A DNA stretch of 64,000 nucleotides from the NCBI GenBank assembly GCA_963797475.1, contig CAWCPR010000001.1:310001-374000 (forward strand). The letters are read 5' to 3'. This document shows positions 24,397 to 32,418 of the stretch, piece by piece. The notes under the pieces were generated by a model, which saw nothing but the letters and a program-made list of their open reading frames with translations, ran no database searches and was not told where the DNA came from. Every line of letters begins with the position of its first letter. Position 1 is the first letter of the stretch. Origin of the DNA: CAWCPR01 sp963797475. Lineage in GTDB: Bacteria > Chloroflexota > Anaerolineae > Anaerolineales > UBA4823. The translations under genes were made by a program, and so were the position numbers.

Positions 24397-25158
24397 TCAG
24401 CTCATTTGCACCTCCTCCAACAGGTTCCTGCGCCCCTTCGAGCGGTAGCTAGGCCCACGGATAATCACCACTTCCGCCCGATCCAGGAGTTTATCCAGGC
24501 CGGCCGAAGCCAAGAGAGGGTTTTGGAATAGGTCCGCCCATTCGTTGGGGGCGCGGTTCGAGGTCAACAAAATGCTGCCATGCTCGTACCGCTCATTAAT
24601 AACATCATACAAGTCTTCCGGTCCAGGCGGCTGGATGGACTTCAAGCCGAAGTCATCCAAGATCAAGAGGTCAGGCCGCAAGTAGTTTGCCATGCGGCGT
24701 TCCCAGGAGCTATCGGCGCGGCCGCCGTTCAGGTGCTGGAGCATTTTCTGCACACTGGTGAAGAGCACATCGAAACCTTGCCGGGCCGATTCCTGGCCAA
24801 GGGCTTGACCCAGGTGCGATTTTCCAACTCCAGTTGGACCGCAGATCAATAAATTCCGTTTCTGGCGCACGAATTCACAGGTAGCCAGCTCCAGGATCTG
24901 CTGGCGGTTCAGGTTCGGGTTGAAGTCGAAATCGAAGCCTTCCAGGGTTTTGGTCGAGTTGAGCGCTCCGCGGCGCAGTCGCAGGCTGAGCTGCTTCTGG
25001 GAGCGGCGTTCGACTTCGTCTTCCAGAATGCGGGACAGGAATTCCTGGTAGCTCCATTTGTCGTCAATGGCCTGGCGGTTGCGGGCTTCCAGAGTTTCCA
25101 AGACGCCCGAAAGACGCAGGTGGCGCAGTTGTTCGGCGAGTTGGTGTTTCAGTTCCAT
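24397..25158 (-). CDS. istB: IS21-family helper ATPase IstB
   Basis: 253 residues. Walker A is LLICGPTGVGKSHLGQALGQ and Walker B LLILDDFGLK, a DnaC-like AAA fold. IstB works with IstA in target choice and integration. Its start overlaps the istA end by 10 bp. The protein looks intact. Confidence 0.95.
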   Translation of the reverse strand: MELKHQLAEQLRHLRLSGVLETLEARNRQAIDDKWSYQEFLSRILEDEVERRSQKQLSLRLRRGALNSTKTLEGFDFDFNPNLNRQQILELATCEFVRQKRNLLICGPTGVGKSHLGQALGQESARQGFDVLFTSVQKMLQHLNGGRADSSWERRMANYLRPDLLILDDFGLKSIQPPGPEDLYDVINERYEHGSILLTSNRAPNEWADLFQNPLLASAGLDKLLDRAEVVIIRGPSYRSKGRRNLLEEVQMS

Positions 25159-26705
25159 GGGATCACCTCCGCCAACGCCCCGACCAGCTCATCGGTCCGG
25201 CGGGCAAAGGTGGTGGCGATGGGCAGAGCCACCGGCACGGCCGCTTCTTCTGCGTCTAATCCCTGTGCCAGAATACGCTTGACCGTCTTGTAGCTGGGAT
25301 CGCCGAAGGCGAGCGCCCGTTGGCAGGCAGCTTCCAGGCGCTCTGCAGTGAAGCGGTTGGCCAGGCGCACCAGGCGGCCTGCGGTGGGGAGGCGGTAGAG
25401 CAGCGGATCGTTCAATAGGGCTTGCACGATCTCCACAGCTGCCGGGCCGACGGCTTGTGCGTCGGCCAGCAGGCTGTCAGAGTCCTGGGTCAGTCCCGGC
25501 ACTTTTTCGGGCGGCAGGTGTGCCAGGTTGGTCAGGCGCTGACCGGGATGTGCAGCCCGTTCGTGGGTGGCGACCAACTTTTGTTTCTCATCGAAGATGC
25601 GCACCTGTTTGCTCCCGCCGCAGATCCACACCTGGCCCGGGTACAACCGCCGGGGCACCGAGTAGAAGGCGTTGCCGAAGACCACGTAGCAATCCCGATA
25701 CACCTTGACGTGCTTCCACACCGCCAGGTCATAGGGGCTTTCCGGCAGCGGCTTGAGACAGGCCTTCTCGACCTGCTCGAAACGTTCCAGGGGTTTCTCC
25801 TTGGTCGTGCCGTGAATGCGCAGCCCGGCGGTGGTGTTGCACCAGACCAGCACATCCTGGTTGGCTTTCGTGATCGGGGTTGGCTCGCGTCCGCCCAGGA
25901 AGTTGCGGCAAACGTAGTGCACCCCGCCCTGTTCGACTTTGCCTTTGTGTTCAGGGGTAGCCACCCGGCAGGGAGCGATCAGGAAGCCATAGTGTTCGGC
26001 GCATTCTCGGTAGGTATACTGTACCTGGGGTTCGTCGAAGACCGCTTTCAGGATCGCCGTGCGCAGATTGTCAATCCGCACCCGCTGGGGAACCCGAGCG
26101 AAGAACTCGAAGGCGTTGCGGTGACAGCGCAGCCAGGTCTCGATTTTCTGATCCCAGACGAACTCCACGTATTGGTGGCGGCTCCAGGACAAAACCATGA
26201 CGAACGCCCAGGCTTTGCGCAATTCCCCGCTTTCCGGGTCGATCATCCGTCCGGCGTATCCAAAGTCCACCTGGGCTTCTTCGCCGGGTTTGGTCTCCAG
26301 CCGGGTGGTGGTCTCCGTCTCTCGGCCTGGTTTGAGCGTGCGTACGAAGCGCCAGACTGCCGCGTAGCTGCCGGTATAGCCCCGTTCGATGAGACGCTGG
26401 CGTATGGCGGCGATCTCCACGCCTTGCCTGGCCCACTGATCGACCTGGCTGCGGAAGTTCTCCACCGATGATTGGTTCTGGGGAGGCGCCTTCTCCTGAA
26501 AAGAGTGCTCGAACAGCGCTTGCAGTTCTTCCAGGGAAGGCAAATCCCCTTCCAGCAGCCCTTGTTTTTGGGCCCATAGCCGGTAGCGTTTCACCGTTCG
26601 CCGGTCAAAGCCGGTATCCCGCTGAATTTGCCGATAACTGGAATGAGCCCGAATGTGTAACAACAATTCTCGAATGTCCATTAGGTTCAGAATCCTCTCG
26701 CTCAT
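25149..26705 (-). CDS. istA: IS21-family transposase IstA
   Basis: 518 residues. An N-terminal HTH (YRQIQRDTGFDRRTVKRYRL) precedes the DDE integrase core, with AQVDFGYAGRMID as the first catalytic aspartate and VEFVWDQK and RIDNLRTA later in the core. The C-terminal domain is beta-rich (VWICGGSKQVRIFDEKQKLV). It looks complete, so this is probably the one transposable element in the island that may still be active. Exact IS ends are unclear; candidate termini lie near 24366 and 26775. Confidence 0.94.
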   Translation of the reverse strand: MSERILNLMDIRELLLHIRAHSSYRQIQRDTGFDRRTVKRYRLWAQKQGLLEGDLPSLEELQALFEHSFQEKAPPQNQSSVENFRSQVDQWARQGVEIAAIRQRLIERGYTGSYAAVWRFVRTLKPGRETETTTRLETKPGEEAQVDFGYAGRMIDPESGELRKAWAFVMVLSWSRHQYVEFVWDQKIETWLRCHRNAFEFFARVPQRVRIDNLRTAILKAVFDEPQVQYTYRECAEHYGFLIAPCRVATPEHKGKVEQGGVHYVCRNFLGGREPTPITKANQDVLVWCNTTAGLRIHGTTKEKPLERFEQVEKACLKPLPESPYDLAVWKHVKVYRDCYVVFGNAFYSVPRRLYPGQVWICGGSKQVRIFDEKQKLVATHERAAHPGQRLTNLAHLPPEKVPGLTQDSDSLLADAQAVGPAAVEIVQALLNDPLLYRLPTAGRLVRLANRFTAERLEAACQRALAFGDPSYKTVKRILAQGLDAEEAAVPVALPIATTFARRTDELVGALAEVIPWN

Positions 26706-26830
26706 ACGACCTCCTGAAATCTACCCATAAGATAGGATCAGGAGGATACTCGAATTCAGAGCATGGGTGTCCGAATGGTTGTGCGAGAGTTTATCATGGA
26801 TGCCTCAGCTGTCGGTGCGAACACTCTGCG

Positions 26831-26984
26831 CCGAACCGCTTTATATTGCGGAGCTTCTTCCCGTAGGCCGGGCCCCTGTCAAGGGCGGCGCCGCCGTTCT
26901 TTGGCGGCGCCGTCCCGTAGGGATGCGCAGCACCCTTGATAGGGTGGCCGCAGGGAAGATAATTGCCCGCAAGAAGCGGTTCGG
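26831..26984. mobile_element. Fold-back (MITE-like) element next to IS21
   Basis: CCGAACCGCTT (26831-26841) is the exact reverse complement of AAGCGGTTCGG (26974-26984). Inside, the arms stay alignable (TCTTCCC, then TCAAGGG), and the centre is a 10-bp GC hairpin, CGGCGCCGCC (26886-26895) with GGCGGCGCCG (26903-26912). There is no coding content. The stretch 26706-27068 holds nothing else that I can see. Confidence 0.5.
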
Positions 26985-27068
26985 CCCGAAATGAGAACCG
27001 CACCTGTCAATCGGGCTTCTGGACTCATCTCACCCAACCATTCGGAGGTTGAAGTGGGCATCCGAAGG

Positions 27069-27212
27069 TGGTACATCGTGGGTGAGGATGACTGGTACAT
27101 GGTTGGCGCGAACCCCTGGTACATCGTTGGTGAGGACCGTTGGTACATGGTTGCCGCGAACTCCTGGTACATGATTGCCGAGGAATACTGGTACATTGTA
27201 GCCCGAGGACGA
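27069..27212 (+). repeat. 24-bp minisatellite, six units
   Basis: Six contiguous units begin at 27069, 27093, 27117, 27141, 27165 and 27189. Each starts TGGTACAT and most continue with GTTGG(C/T)G or GTTGCCG. The sequence just before it, GGCATCCGAAGG, resembles that before the copy at 24264-24335 in inverted orientation. Confidence 0.9.
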
Positions 27213-27363
27213 ACCAGCCATCGGGCGGATCTGGATAGCCCGCCAGGAAGGCGTATTCTTCGTTGTAGAGGATGAACGGAATGTCAGCCTGCCCCCAACC
27301 CAAATCGTAAAATCCTGCACTTTCCCATCCGTTTTTCAACAGATCGAGAGCCGGTAGGCTCAC
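27213..27363 (-). pseudogene. Orphan protein fragment, probably the N-terminal part of the HExxH gene
   Basis: The minus frame from a GTG at 27363 reads LPALDLLKNGWESAGFYDLG, then ADIPFILYNEEYAFLAGYPD, and runs into the minisatellite near 27212. A stop lies two codons before the GTG. Its style fits the start of the peptidase-like protein at 23475-24263. The join is inferred. The remaining gap to 27540 holds only the 41-bp repeat. Confidence 0.4.
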
Positions 27364-27388
27364 AAGACTTTACGCTCAACGGAGAGGG

Positions 27389-27429
27389 TGGGCCCCACTC
27401 CACGGTGGGTAAGAACCGCTGAGTCGATG
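27389..27429 (+). repeat. 41-bp repeat, copy 1
   Basis: Identical over 41 bases to 28430-28470, starting TGGGCCCCACTCCACGGTGG. Flanking bases on the 3' side also resemble each other (GTTGAAAG, then AAAAAC and CGGTTGC), so the original repeat was nearer 140 bp. It lies just beyond the vapC end. Confidence 0.85.
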
Positions 27430-27540
27430 AATTTGCAGAAAATTGCGTTGAAAGAAATCGTTACATCAAAAAAGGCGCAATTGGGGAGGTGGGAAAAACC
27501 TTTCCGGTTGCGCTGCGATCCAGGCTTCAAATGGATCCTT

Positions 27541-27945
27541 CTATTGCTTAACCCAATTTTCAATAATTAAATCTGGAATCCGTTGAAACTCCTGCTCATT
27601 GTTTGTAACCAATACCAAACCAAGGCTGAGTGCATGGGCCGCGATCATTAAGTCATAAGCACCAATTGGTTTTCCTGTTTTTTCTAAATACGCTCGTACT
27701 ACTCCGTATTGTTGTGCTGCCGCGAAATCAAAATCAACCATTTCAAGCGGCGCTAAAAATGCCTGAAGCGCAACTTTGTTCTTTTCCTTGTACTGGCTTT
27801 TTCCCACCCCATACATCATTTCAGCCACAGTCACGGTAGAAACGGCAATCTCACCCAGAGCAATTCCCTGAAATTTATCTGTCACTTCCCTCGGCTGCTG
27901 CTTGATCAAGTAGATACAGATATTCGTATCTAGCATATATTTCAT
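27541..27945 (-). CDS. vapC: VapC-type PIN-domain toxin
   Basis: 134 residues. The PIN-domain acidic residues are visible: MLDTNICIYL (Asp6), TVAEMMYGV (Glu) and IGAYDLMIAAHAL (Asp), with a final TNNEQEFQRI. VapC proteins are Mg-dependent RNases that cut tRNA or rRNA. The start overlaps vapB by 4 bp (ATGA), the usual coupling. It looks intact. Confidence 0.92.
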   Translation of the reverse strand: MKYMLDTNICIYLIKQQPREVTDKFQGIALGEIAVSTVTVAEMMYGVGKSQYKEKNKVALQAFLAPLEMVDFDFAAAQQYGVVRAYLEKTGKPIGAYDLMIAAHALSLGLVLVTNNEQEFQRIPDLIIENWVKQ

Positions 27946-28175
27946 GTGAACGCACCCTCACGAGCCTCGATAGGGGGTTGTTCGCGGACTTCCATAAAAT
28001 CTGCCGAGAATAACTTCAGACTGTCTAATAGCGTGTTCCACGGGGTGTGATAAGGGATCAAGAGTACCGTATCCCCCACTTTCTTAATATACACCTCATC
28101 TCCGTCAAAGCGAAACTCCTTAGGAAGTCTGACCGCCTGGCTTCTGCCATTCATGAATAATTTTGCTGTTTCCAT
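27942..28175 (-). CDS. vapB: VapB-type antitoxin
   Basis: 77 residues. The AbrB-like swapped-hairpin start is TAKLFMNGRSQAVRLPKEFR (3-22), with a C-terminal tail for VapC binding. It likely represses its own promoter. AGAGGTG precedes the ATG. Confidence 0.9.
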   Translation of the reverse strand: METAKLFMNGRSQAVRLPKEFRFDGDEVYIKKVGDTVLLIPYHTPWNTLLDSLKLFSADFMEVREQPPIEAREGAFT

Positions 28176-28179
28176 CTTA

Positions 28180-28230
28180 CACCTCTCGATATATATACTA
28201 TTGATATATACCTTTATTGTATACTATCTT
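28180..28230 (-). promoter_or_regulatory. AT-rich vapBC promoter with repeated boxes
   Basis: Upstream of vapB the plus strand carries GATATATATACTATT and then GATATATACCTTTATT, followed by GTATACTATC. The direct repeats with TATA cores are a plausible VapB operator overlapping the promoter. Confidence 0.4.
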
Positions 28231-28257
28231 CCTGGAAATTGCAAGCATAAGCGATAA

Positions 28258-28403
28258 ACCGAGATCGCACAGCGTGAACGGTGCGATCTCGGTCTAAAAT
28301 CCCTTGCACTTTGACAGTCCTACCACCAGGACGATTAAGTCCGGCAGTAAGTGCAGTTACGTACCAAAGGCAGCGCCGTCACAAATGACGCCGCTGCCTT
28401 TGG
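28258..28403. other. Three consecutive hairpins
   Basis: Stem 1: ACCGAGATCGCAC (28258-28270) with 28281-28293, perfect 13 bp. Stem 2: GTCCT (28317-28321) with AGGAC (28328-28332). Stem 3: CCAAAGGCAGCG start (28364-28380) with 28387-28403, 16 of 17 pairs, six-base loop. No gene lies in 28176-28668; besides these, it holds the second 41-bp repeat and the left end of the next IS. Confidence 0.5.
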
Positions 28404-28429
28404 GGGAATCTTGTAACCTGCGGAGTGGT

Positions 28430-28470
28430 TGGGCCCCACTCCACGGTGGGTAAGAACCGCTGAGTCGATG
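28430..28470 (+). repeat. 41-bp repeat, copy 2
   Basis: Same 41 bases as 27389-27429, in the same direction, so the vapBC pair is bracketed by direct repeats about 1.04 kb apart. Confidence 0.85.
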
Positions 28471-28633
28471 GAATTCAAAGAGCAAACCATCAATTCTGTT
28501 GAAAGTATTTGTAATGAGCAACCAGGAAGGATAAAAACTTCTCGGTTGCATTTTCCCCCGGTAGAGACTAAACCTACTCGAACCCCAGTCTATAATGCTA
28601 TATAAAAGTATGTTGTTTATGTACTTGAGTTTA

Positions 28634-30062
28634 GAGTTCTAACCGAAAAACCTGGACCTTAACAAAAAGTGGAATTGCTGGTAAAAGTTTGGCTTGTGAC
28701 AGACAAACTCATCCAACAATTCCGAAATGCAGTATACCAGAGCTTGCTGAAACGCCCAGATGCGGTTCTGGACTTGATTGACGCCCTGACAGTGGCCGGT
28801 CATGTTGAATCTCCCGTAGCCTTGAGTGAAGAAACGCCTTTCCGACGCAAATTCAGCATGGTCTACGACACCCTGAGTCATGCGGTCATCGATTTGGATG
28901 CGCTGCTACACACCCTGCTTGACTATCAGCCTACCGACAGTGAAACGATTGGCGGGTACGAAGTTTATGGTCTGGATGCGACCAAGGACGAAAGACCAGA
29001 AGCCGAAACCTTGCCGGAGCGCTGTTCATTGAAGAGCCAGAAAGATGAACCTGTAGTTTATGGGCACAAGTATTCCTGGCTGGTGCGTTTGGTGGGCTGG
29101 GGAACCTCCTGGGTTGCGCCGCAAGATACGTTGCGGATCGATCCGGAGTTGAGTGACAGCCAGGTGGGAAGGCAGCAGGTCAAAGAGTTAGTCGGGCGGA
29201 ACCCCAAGCCTAAGGTGGTGGTGGCAGACAGCCTGTATGGAAACCATATCTTTCTGGCGATCTTCCTGCGTATCCAAAACAGCTTTGCCTTGGTGCGCAT
29301 GCGGAGCAACAACGTGCTGTACGAGCAGCCTGAGCCTCGCCAGCCGGGCAAGAAAGGCGCTCCCCAGAAGCATGGCGCCAGGTTCAAGCTCTCCAGCCCA
29401 ACTCGCCCGGCGGATGCTGCCGAAACCTTTCTGCTCGGCTCACAAACCGTCCGCATCCAGGCCTGGAACGGGCTGCATCTCAAGAAGCTGCCCAAACTGA
29501 TCGTCAGGCTGCTGCGGGTCGAATTCTTGAAGCCGGACGGCAAACCCCGCTACAAACAGCCCATGTGGTTGCTTTGGACTGGACCAACCGGCGTCTCTTT
29601 GCAAGCCTTGTGCAGGATGTATTTGTGGCGCTTCGCCATCGAGCACATGTTCCGGTTTCTCAAACAAAACATGGGGCTCAACAGCAGTCGCTCAAATGAT
29701 CTGGTTGCCACCGAGCAATGGATGTGGATGTGTGCTCTGGCCTACTGGCAGTTGCTGCTCATGCGACACCTGGTTGAAGAGGCTCGTCCGGCCTGGCACC
29801 CCCGTTTTCGAGACGGGCCAAGCAAACCACTGACACCCGGACAGGTACAGCGAGCGGCTTTTGGATATTTGTTGCAGTTGGGCACACCGGCCAAAGCACC
29901 CAAAGTCGCTGGAAAAGGAAAAGGTCGCTCGAGAGGCTACCGTCCAGCCCCGCGAAAGCGCTATCCAGTGGTCAGAAAGGCGAAAACTGGGCAAAATCGG
30001 GTCTCGGCGAGCCCGTAATCGCAATTTTGGTTGACTGCATCGGTTTTTAAGGTTCAGGAATT
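28634..30062 (+). mobile_element. IS4-like insertion sequence
   Basis: Candidate ends are similar when read inward: left TTCTAACCGAAAAACC (from about 28636) and right, reverse complement, TTCCTGAACCTTAAAAACC (from about 30062). They match only with gaps, so the borders are approximate. One transposase gene fills the element. Confidence 0.5.
28669..30018 (+). CDS. DDE transposase of an IS4-like family
   Basis: 449 residues. The first catalytic aspartate is probably in YEVYGLDATKDERPEAETL, the second in KVVVADSLYGNHIF, and the glutamate in YLWRFAIEHMFRFLKQNMGL, the Y-(2)-R-(3)-E type seen in IS4 transposases. The C-terminus is basic (GKGKGRSRGYRPAPRKR). It is a type often annotated in Chloroflexi and cyanobacteria. 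The start at 28669 is GTG; no clear ribosome site. The frame is intact. Confidence 0.8.
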   Translation: MELLVKVWLVTDKLIQQFRNAVYQSLLKRPDAVLDLIDALTVAGHVESPVALSEETPFRRKFSMVYDTLSHAVIDLDALLHTLLDYQPTDSETIGGYEVYGLDATKDERPEAETLPERCSLKSQKDEPVVYGHKYSWLVRLVGWGTSWVAPQDTLRIDPELSDSQVGRQQVKELVGRNPKPKVVVADSLYGNHIFLAIFLRIQNSFALVRMRSNNVLYEQPEPRQPGKKGAPQKHGARFKLSSPTRPADAAETFLLGSQTVRIQAWNGLHLKKLPKLIVRLLRVEFLKPDGKPRYKQPMWLLWTGPTGVSLQALCRMYLWRFAIEHMFRFLKQNMGLNSSRSNDLVATEQWMWMCALAYWQLLLMRHLVEEARPAWHPRFRDGPSKPLTPGQVQRAAFGYLLQLGTPAKAPKVAGKGKGRSRGYRPAPRKRYPVVRKAKTGQNRVSASP

Positions 30063-30446
30063 TTGTGAACGCGTTTGTGCATTCAACTTTGCATCTCTAA
30101 ATTCAAGTTATGTAAGGTTGATAAGACCAAATTTCTTGCCACTGTGATTTTTAGATCCAGATAAGAAAATAATGGAATGCACATACCAATATACCTGCTG
30201 TGGGGATGATTCCGCTTATCCATTTCCAAAAATGAACAAAATATAGCACCGGCGATAAACCAGATCCCAAAGTTGCCAGTTAATATGGCCGAAAAAAAAC
30301 CCTGAACAGCTGTGGATATCTCCGGTGTTAATTACTTCGAAAAACCGACCACCTCCTTGTATGCTAGAATGATCAAGCTCGTGCGGAGGATAGGGCAACG
30401 CTGCGAAGGTCCAGACATATTAAACTCTCCATGAGGGGGAATACGA
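30063..30446. other. Gene-free stretch
   Basis: AT-rich sequence between the IS and the recombinase gene. Short minus-strand frames here have no recognisable protein pattern. I see no RNA gene or strong hairpin. Confidence 0.5.
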
Positions 30447-32297
30447 TTAGGGTTGGGCAGATTGTTTTGAGATTCCATTATGCCTGCGGATCATTTCTAC
30501 CCTCTTTGCATTGAAGTCGTTTCCGTGCGCTGTTTTTATTCCTTCTCGGTTTAAGAGCTCGGCAATTTCTCTATCTTGATATTGTTCATTCAATAGACGA
30601 ACCCGCTCGACCAGGCTAGCTGGCGTTGGTCGGCTCTGGTGAACAGGCAATGGCAGTTGACCGGTTTCTACTTCGTTCGTAAACCACCGGATTTGAACCG
30701 TTATGCCAGTATCATGGCGGGTCAAGGTCACATCAGCTATCAATAATTCTAACAAGTCTTTGCGTTCTGTCCAGGTGGTCGTGGGGGATAACCACACCTT
30801 GGGTAGATCGGTTGCTAACTGAAGCAGTGCTAGCCGCTGTTCTGCATTGAAAAGCTGCGGTTTCTTTTGACTGAAGGCCGCAAACTCGACTTCCAAACGG
30901 TTTACTTCTTGCAAACAGGCTTCCCACTGCTGCTCGAGATTGCGCATCACCAACCGGTTAGCTGGGTCGACTTGTTCATAACGCCTCTGCGCTAGGTTCA
31001 CTTCATAGTGAGCGGCCTCGATGCGCCGCTGCCGTTGCTTGTTTAGCTCAGTTTGTTGGCGTTCTAACTCTTGGACCAGAGCCAGGCTCAGTTCGATCTG
31101 TGTCGGTGTAAGGGCAGCCAGGAGCCGCTCTGAAACGAACTCATCAATAGCTTTACCCGGCATCCGCTGGCAGGCAGTCTCGCCATGATGGAGCTGGCTA
31201 GAATTGCAAACGTAAACACTCCGTGATCCATTGTGCCCTTGATACCCTACATGCATGGGCCTGCCACAGCGCCCGCATAGGATCTTCCCGGTCAGGAGCG
31301 CATGACCATCGCGCCGCCGAGACCAGGCGCCCGGGATATGGGGTTGGGTTTGATTTTGAGCCAGGAAGGTTTGATTCGCTTCATATTCTTCTCGGCTGAT
31401 GTAGCCTTTGAAATTATCCCAGTGAACCACTGCCCATTGATCTGGGGGCAGAGGTTGGCGGGGCCGTGTAATTTGGTTTTGATCGCGGATGACCATATTC
31501 CGTTTACTGCGTCCATATACGTAGGCCCCGGCATACAACGGGTTATCCAGGACGGCACGAACCCGGGTGATACTGAGCTGAGACCACTCCAATGGGCCTT
31601 GCCAGCTGCCTTTGCGCCGGGGAAACAGCAAACTGTTTTCATAAAAATACTTGGCTACGACGCTCACGTGGCCGCTCAAACGAAAGCGCTCAAAGAGTAA
31701 CCGGACTGCTCCTTGAACCTGTTCATCTGGATCCAATTGAATACCGACGTGGGGCACGAACACTAAACCAACCGGAAGGCTCAAGTGCAGCTCGCCCCGC
31801 TGGGCTTTTCGAAACAGGTTTTCCCGTAAACGTTGGCCCATGAGCCGAATTTCATTACTGGAAAGCAGCACTTTGAGACCCAACATCAAGCGGTCATCGG
31901 ATAGGCGCGGGTCGTAAACTTGTTGTTCATCGATCAGCAATGCATCCGTCAACGCAGCTACTTCCACTAACCGATGACCTTCGCTATCCTGGCGTGCCAA
32001 CCGGGAGATCTCCACACTAAAAATGGCTCCGACCTCACCGGTAACCACTTTTCCCAGCAGTTTTTGAAAGCCTGCTCGTATTTGTGAAGCATCCGAAGCG
32101 GAGCGGCCCAAATCTTCATCGATCACTTCGATCTGCGCATCTATCCATCCCAATTGCCGGGCCCGTTGGTACAGCTCATACTGACGCCGGGTACTTTCCT
32201 GGTGTTCATGGACCTGAACCAAAGTGGATTGGCGCACATAGACACACGCTCGGCGACACAAGTGCACTTCTTGGATCTTGTTCTCATGCTGGGTCAT
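30447..32297 (-). CDS. Large serine recombinase
   Basis: 616 residues from the ATG at 32297 with GGAGG upstream (the frame stays open to 32354). The resolvase domain has the nucleophile in YVRQSTLVQV (about Ser24) and SVEISRLARQDSEGHRLVEV. A recombinase domain follows (NPLYAGAYVYGR), then a zinc ribbon (ILCGRCGRPMHVGYQG plus a distal cysteine pair) and a coiled coil near 430-480. Such enzymes integrate or excise phages and transposons. It overlaps a tiny upstream gene by 14 bp, and a DUF5372-like gene lies before that. Confidence 0.93.
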   Translation of the reverse strand: MTQHENKIQEVHLCRRACVYVRQSTLVQVHEHQESTRRQYELYQRARQLGWIDAQIEVIDEDLGRSASDASQIRAGFQKLLGKVVTGEVGAIFSVEISRLARQDSEGHRLVEVAALTDALLIDEQQVYDPRLSDDRLMLGLKVLLSSNEIRLMGQRLRENLFRKAQRGELHLSLPVGLVFVPHVGIQLDPDEQVQGAVRLLFERFRLSGHVSVVAKYFYENSLLFPRRKGSWQGPLEWSQLSITRVRAVLDNPLYAGAYVYGRSKRNMVIRDQNQITRPRQPLPPDQWAVVHWDNFKGYISREEYEANQTFLAQNQTQPHIPGAWSRRRDGHALLTGKILCGRCGRPMHVGYQGHNGSRSVYVCNSSQLHHGETACQRMPGKAIDEFVSERLLAALTPTQIELSLALVQELERQQTELNKQRQRRIEAAHYEVNLAQRRYEQVDPANRLVMRNLEQQWEACLQEVNRLEVEFAAFSQKKPQLFNAEQRLALLQLATDLPKVWLSPTTTWTERKDLLELLIADVTLTRHDTGITVQIRWFTNEVETGQLPLPVHQSRPTPASLVERVRLLNEQYQDREIAELLNREGIKTAHGNDFNAKRVEMIRRHNGISKQSAQP

Positions 32298-32418
32298 GCT
32301 GCGCCTCCGTTTTCTGGTTCCATTGGCGCAACAGCATCTCGACCAGAATCGCAATGATCCTGGCCTGCTGTTCGGGGCTCATTTGATCCCATAGGGTCTG
32401 GAGATCGTTGGTCAACAT
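32284..32418 (-). CDS. 44-residue companion gene of the recombinase
   Basis: ATG at 32418 with GGAGGTGACT directly before it, stop at 32284-32286. The product, starting MLTNDLQTLWDQMSPEQQAR and ending in LLRQWNQKTEAQHDPA, is helical. Small genes of this size occur just upstream of this kind of recombinase. The function is unknown; a regulatory or directionality role is a guess. Confidence 0.6.
   Translation of the reverse strand: MLTNDLQTLWDQMSPEQQARIIAILVEMLLRQWNQKTEAQHDPA

Noticed and set aside
24264..27212. 24-bp repeats considered as CRISPR
   Set aside because: Units are contiguous with no spacers and drift between units; no cas genes are present.
26991..27275. 94-codon frame with repeated WYIV/WYMV octapeptides
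   Set aside because: The peptide repeat only reflects the 24-bp minisatellite; there is no ribosome site or flanking domain.
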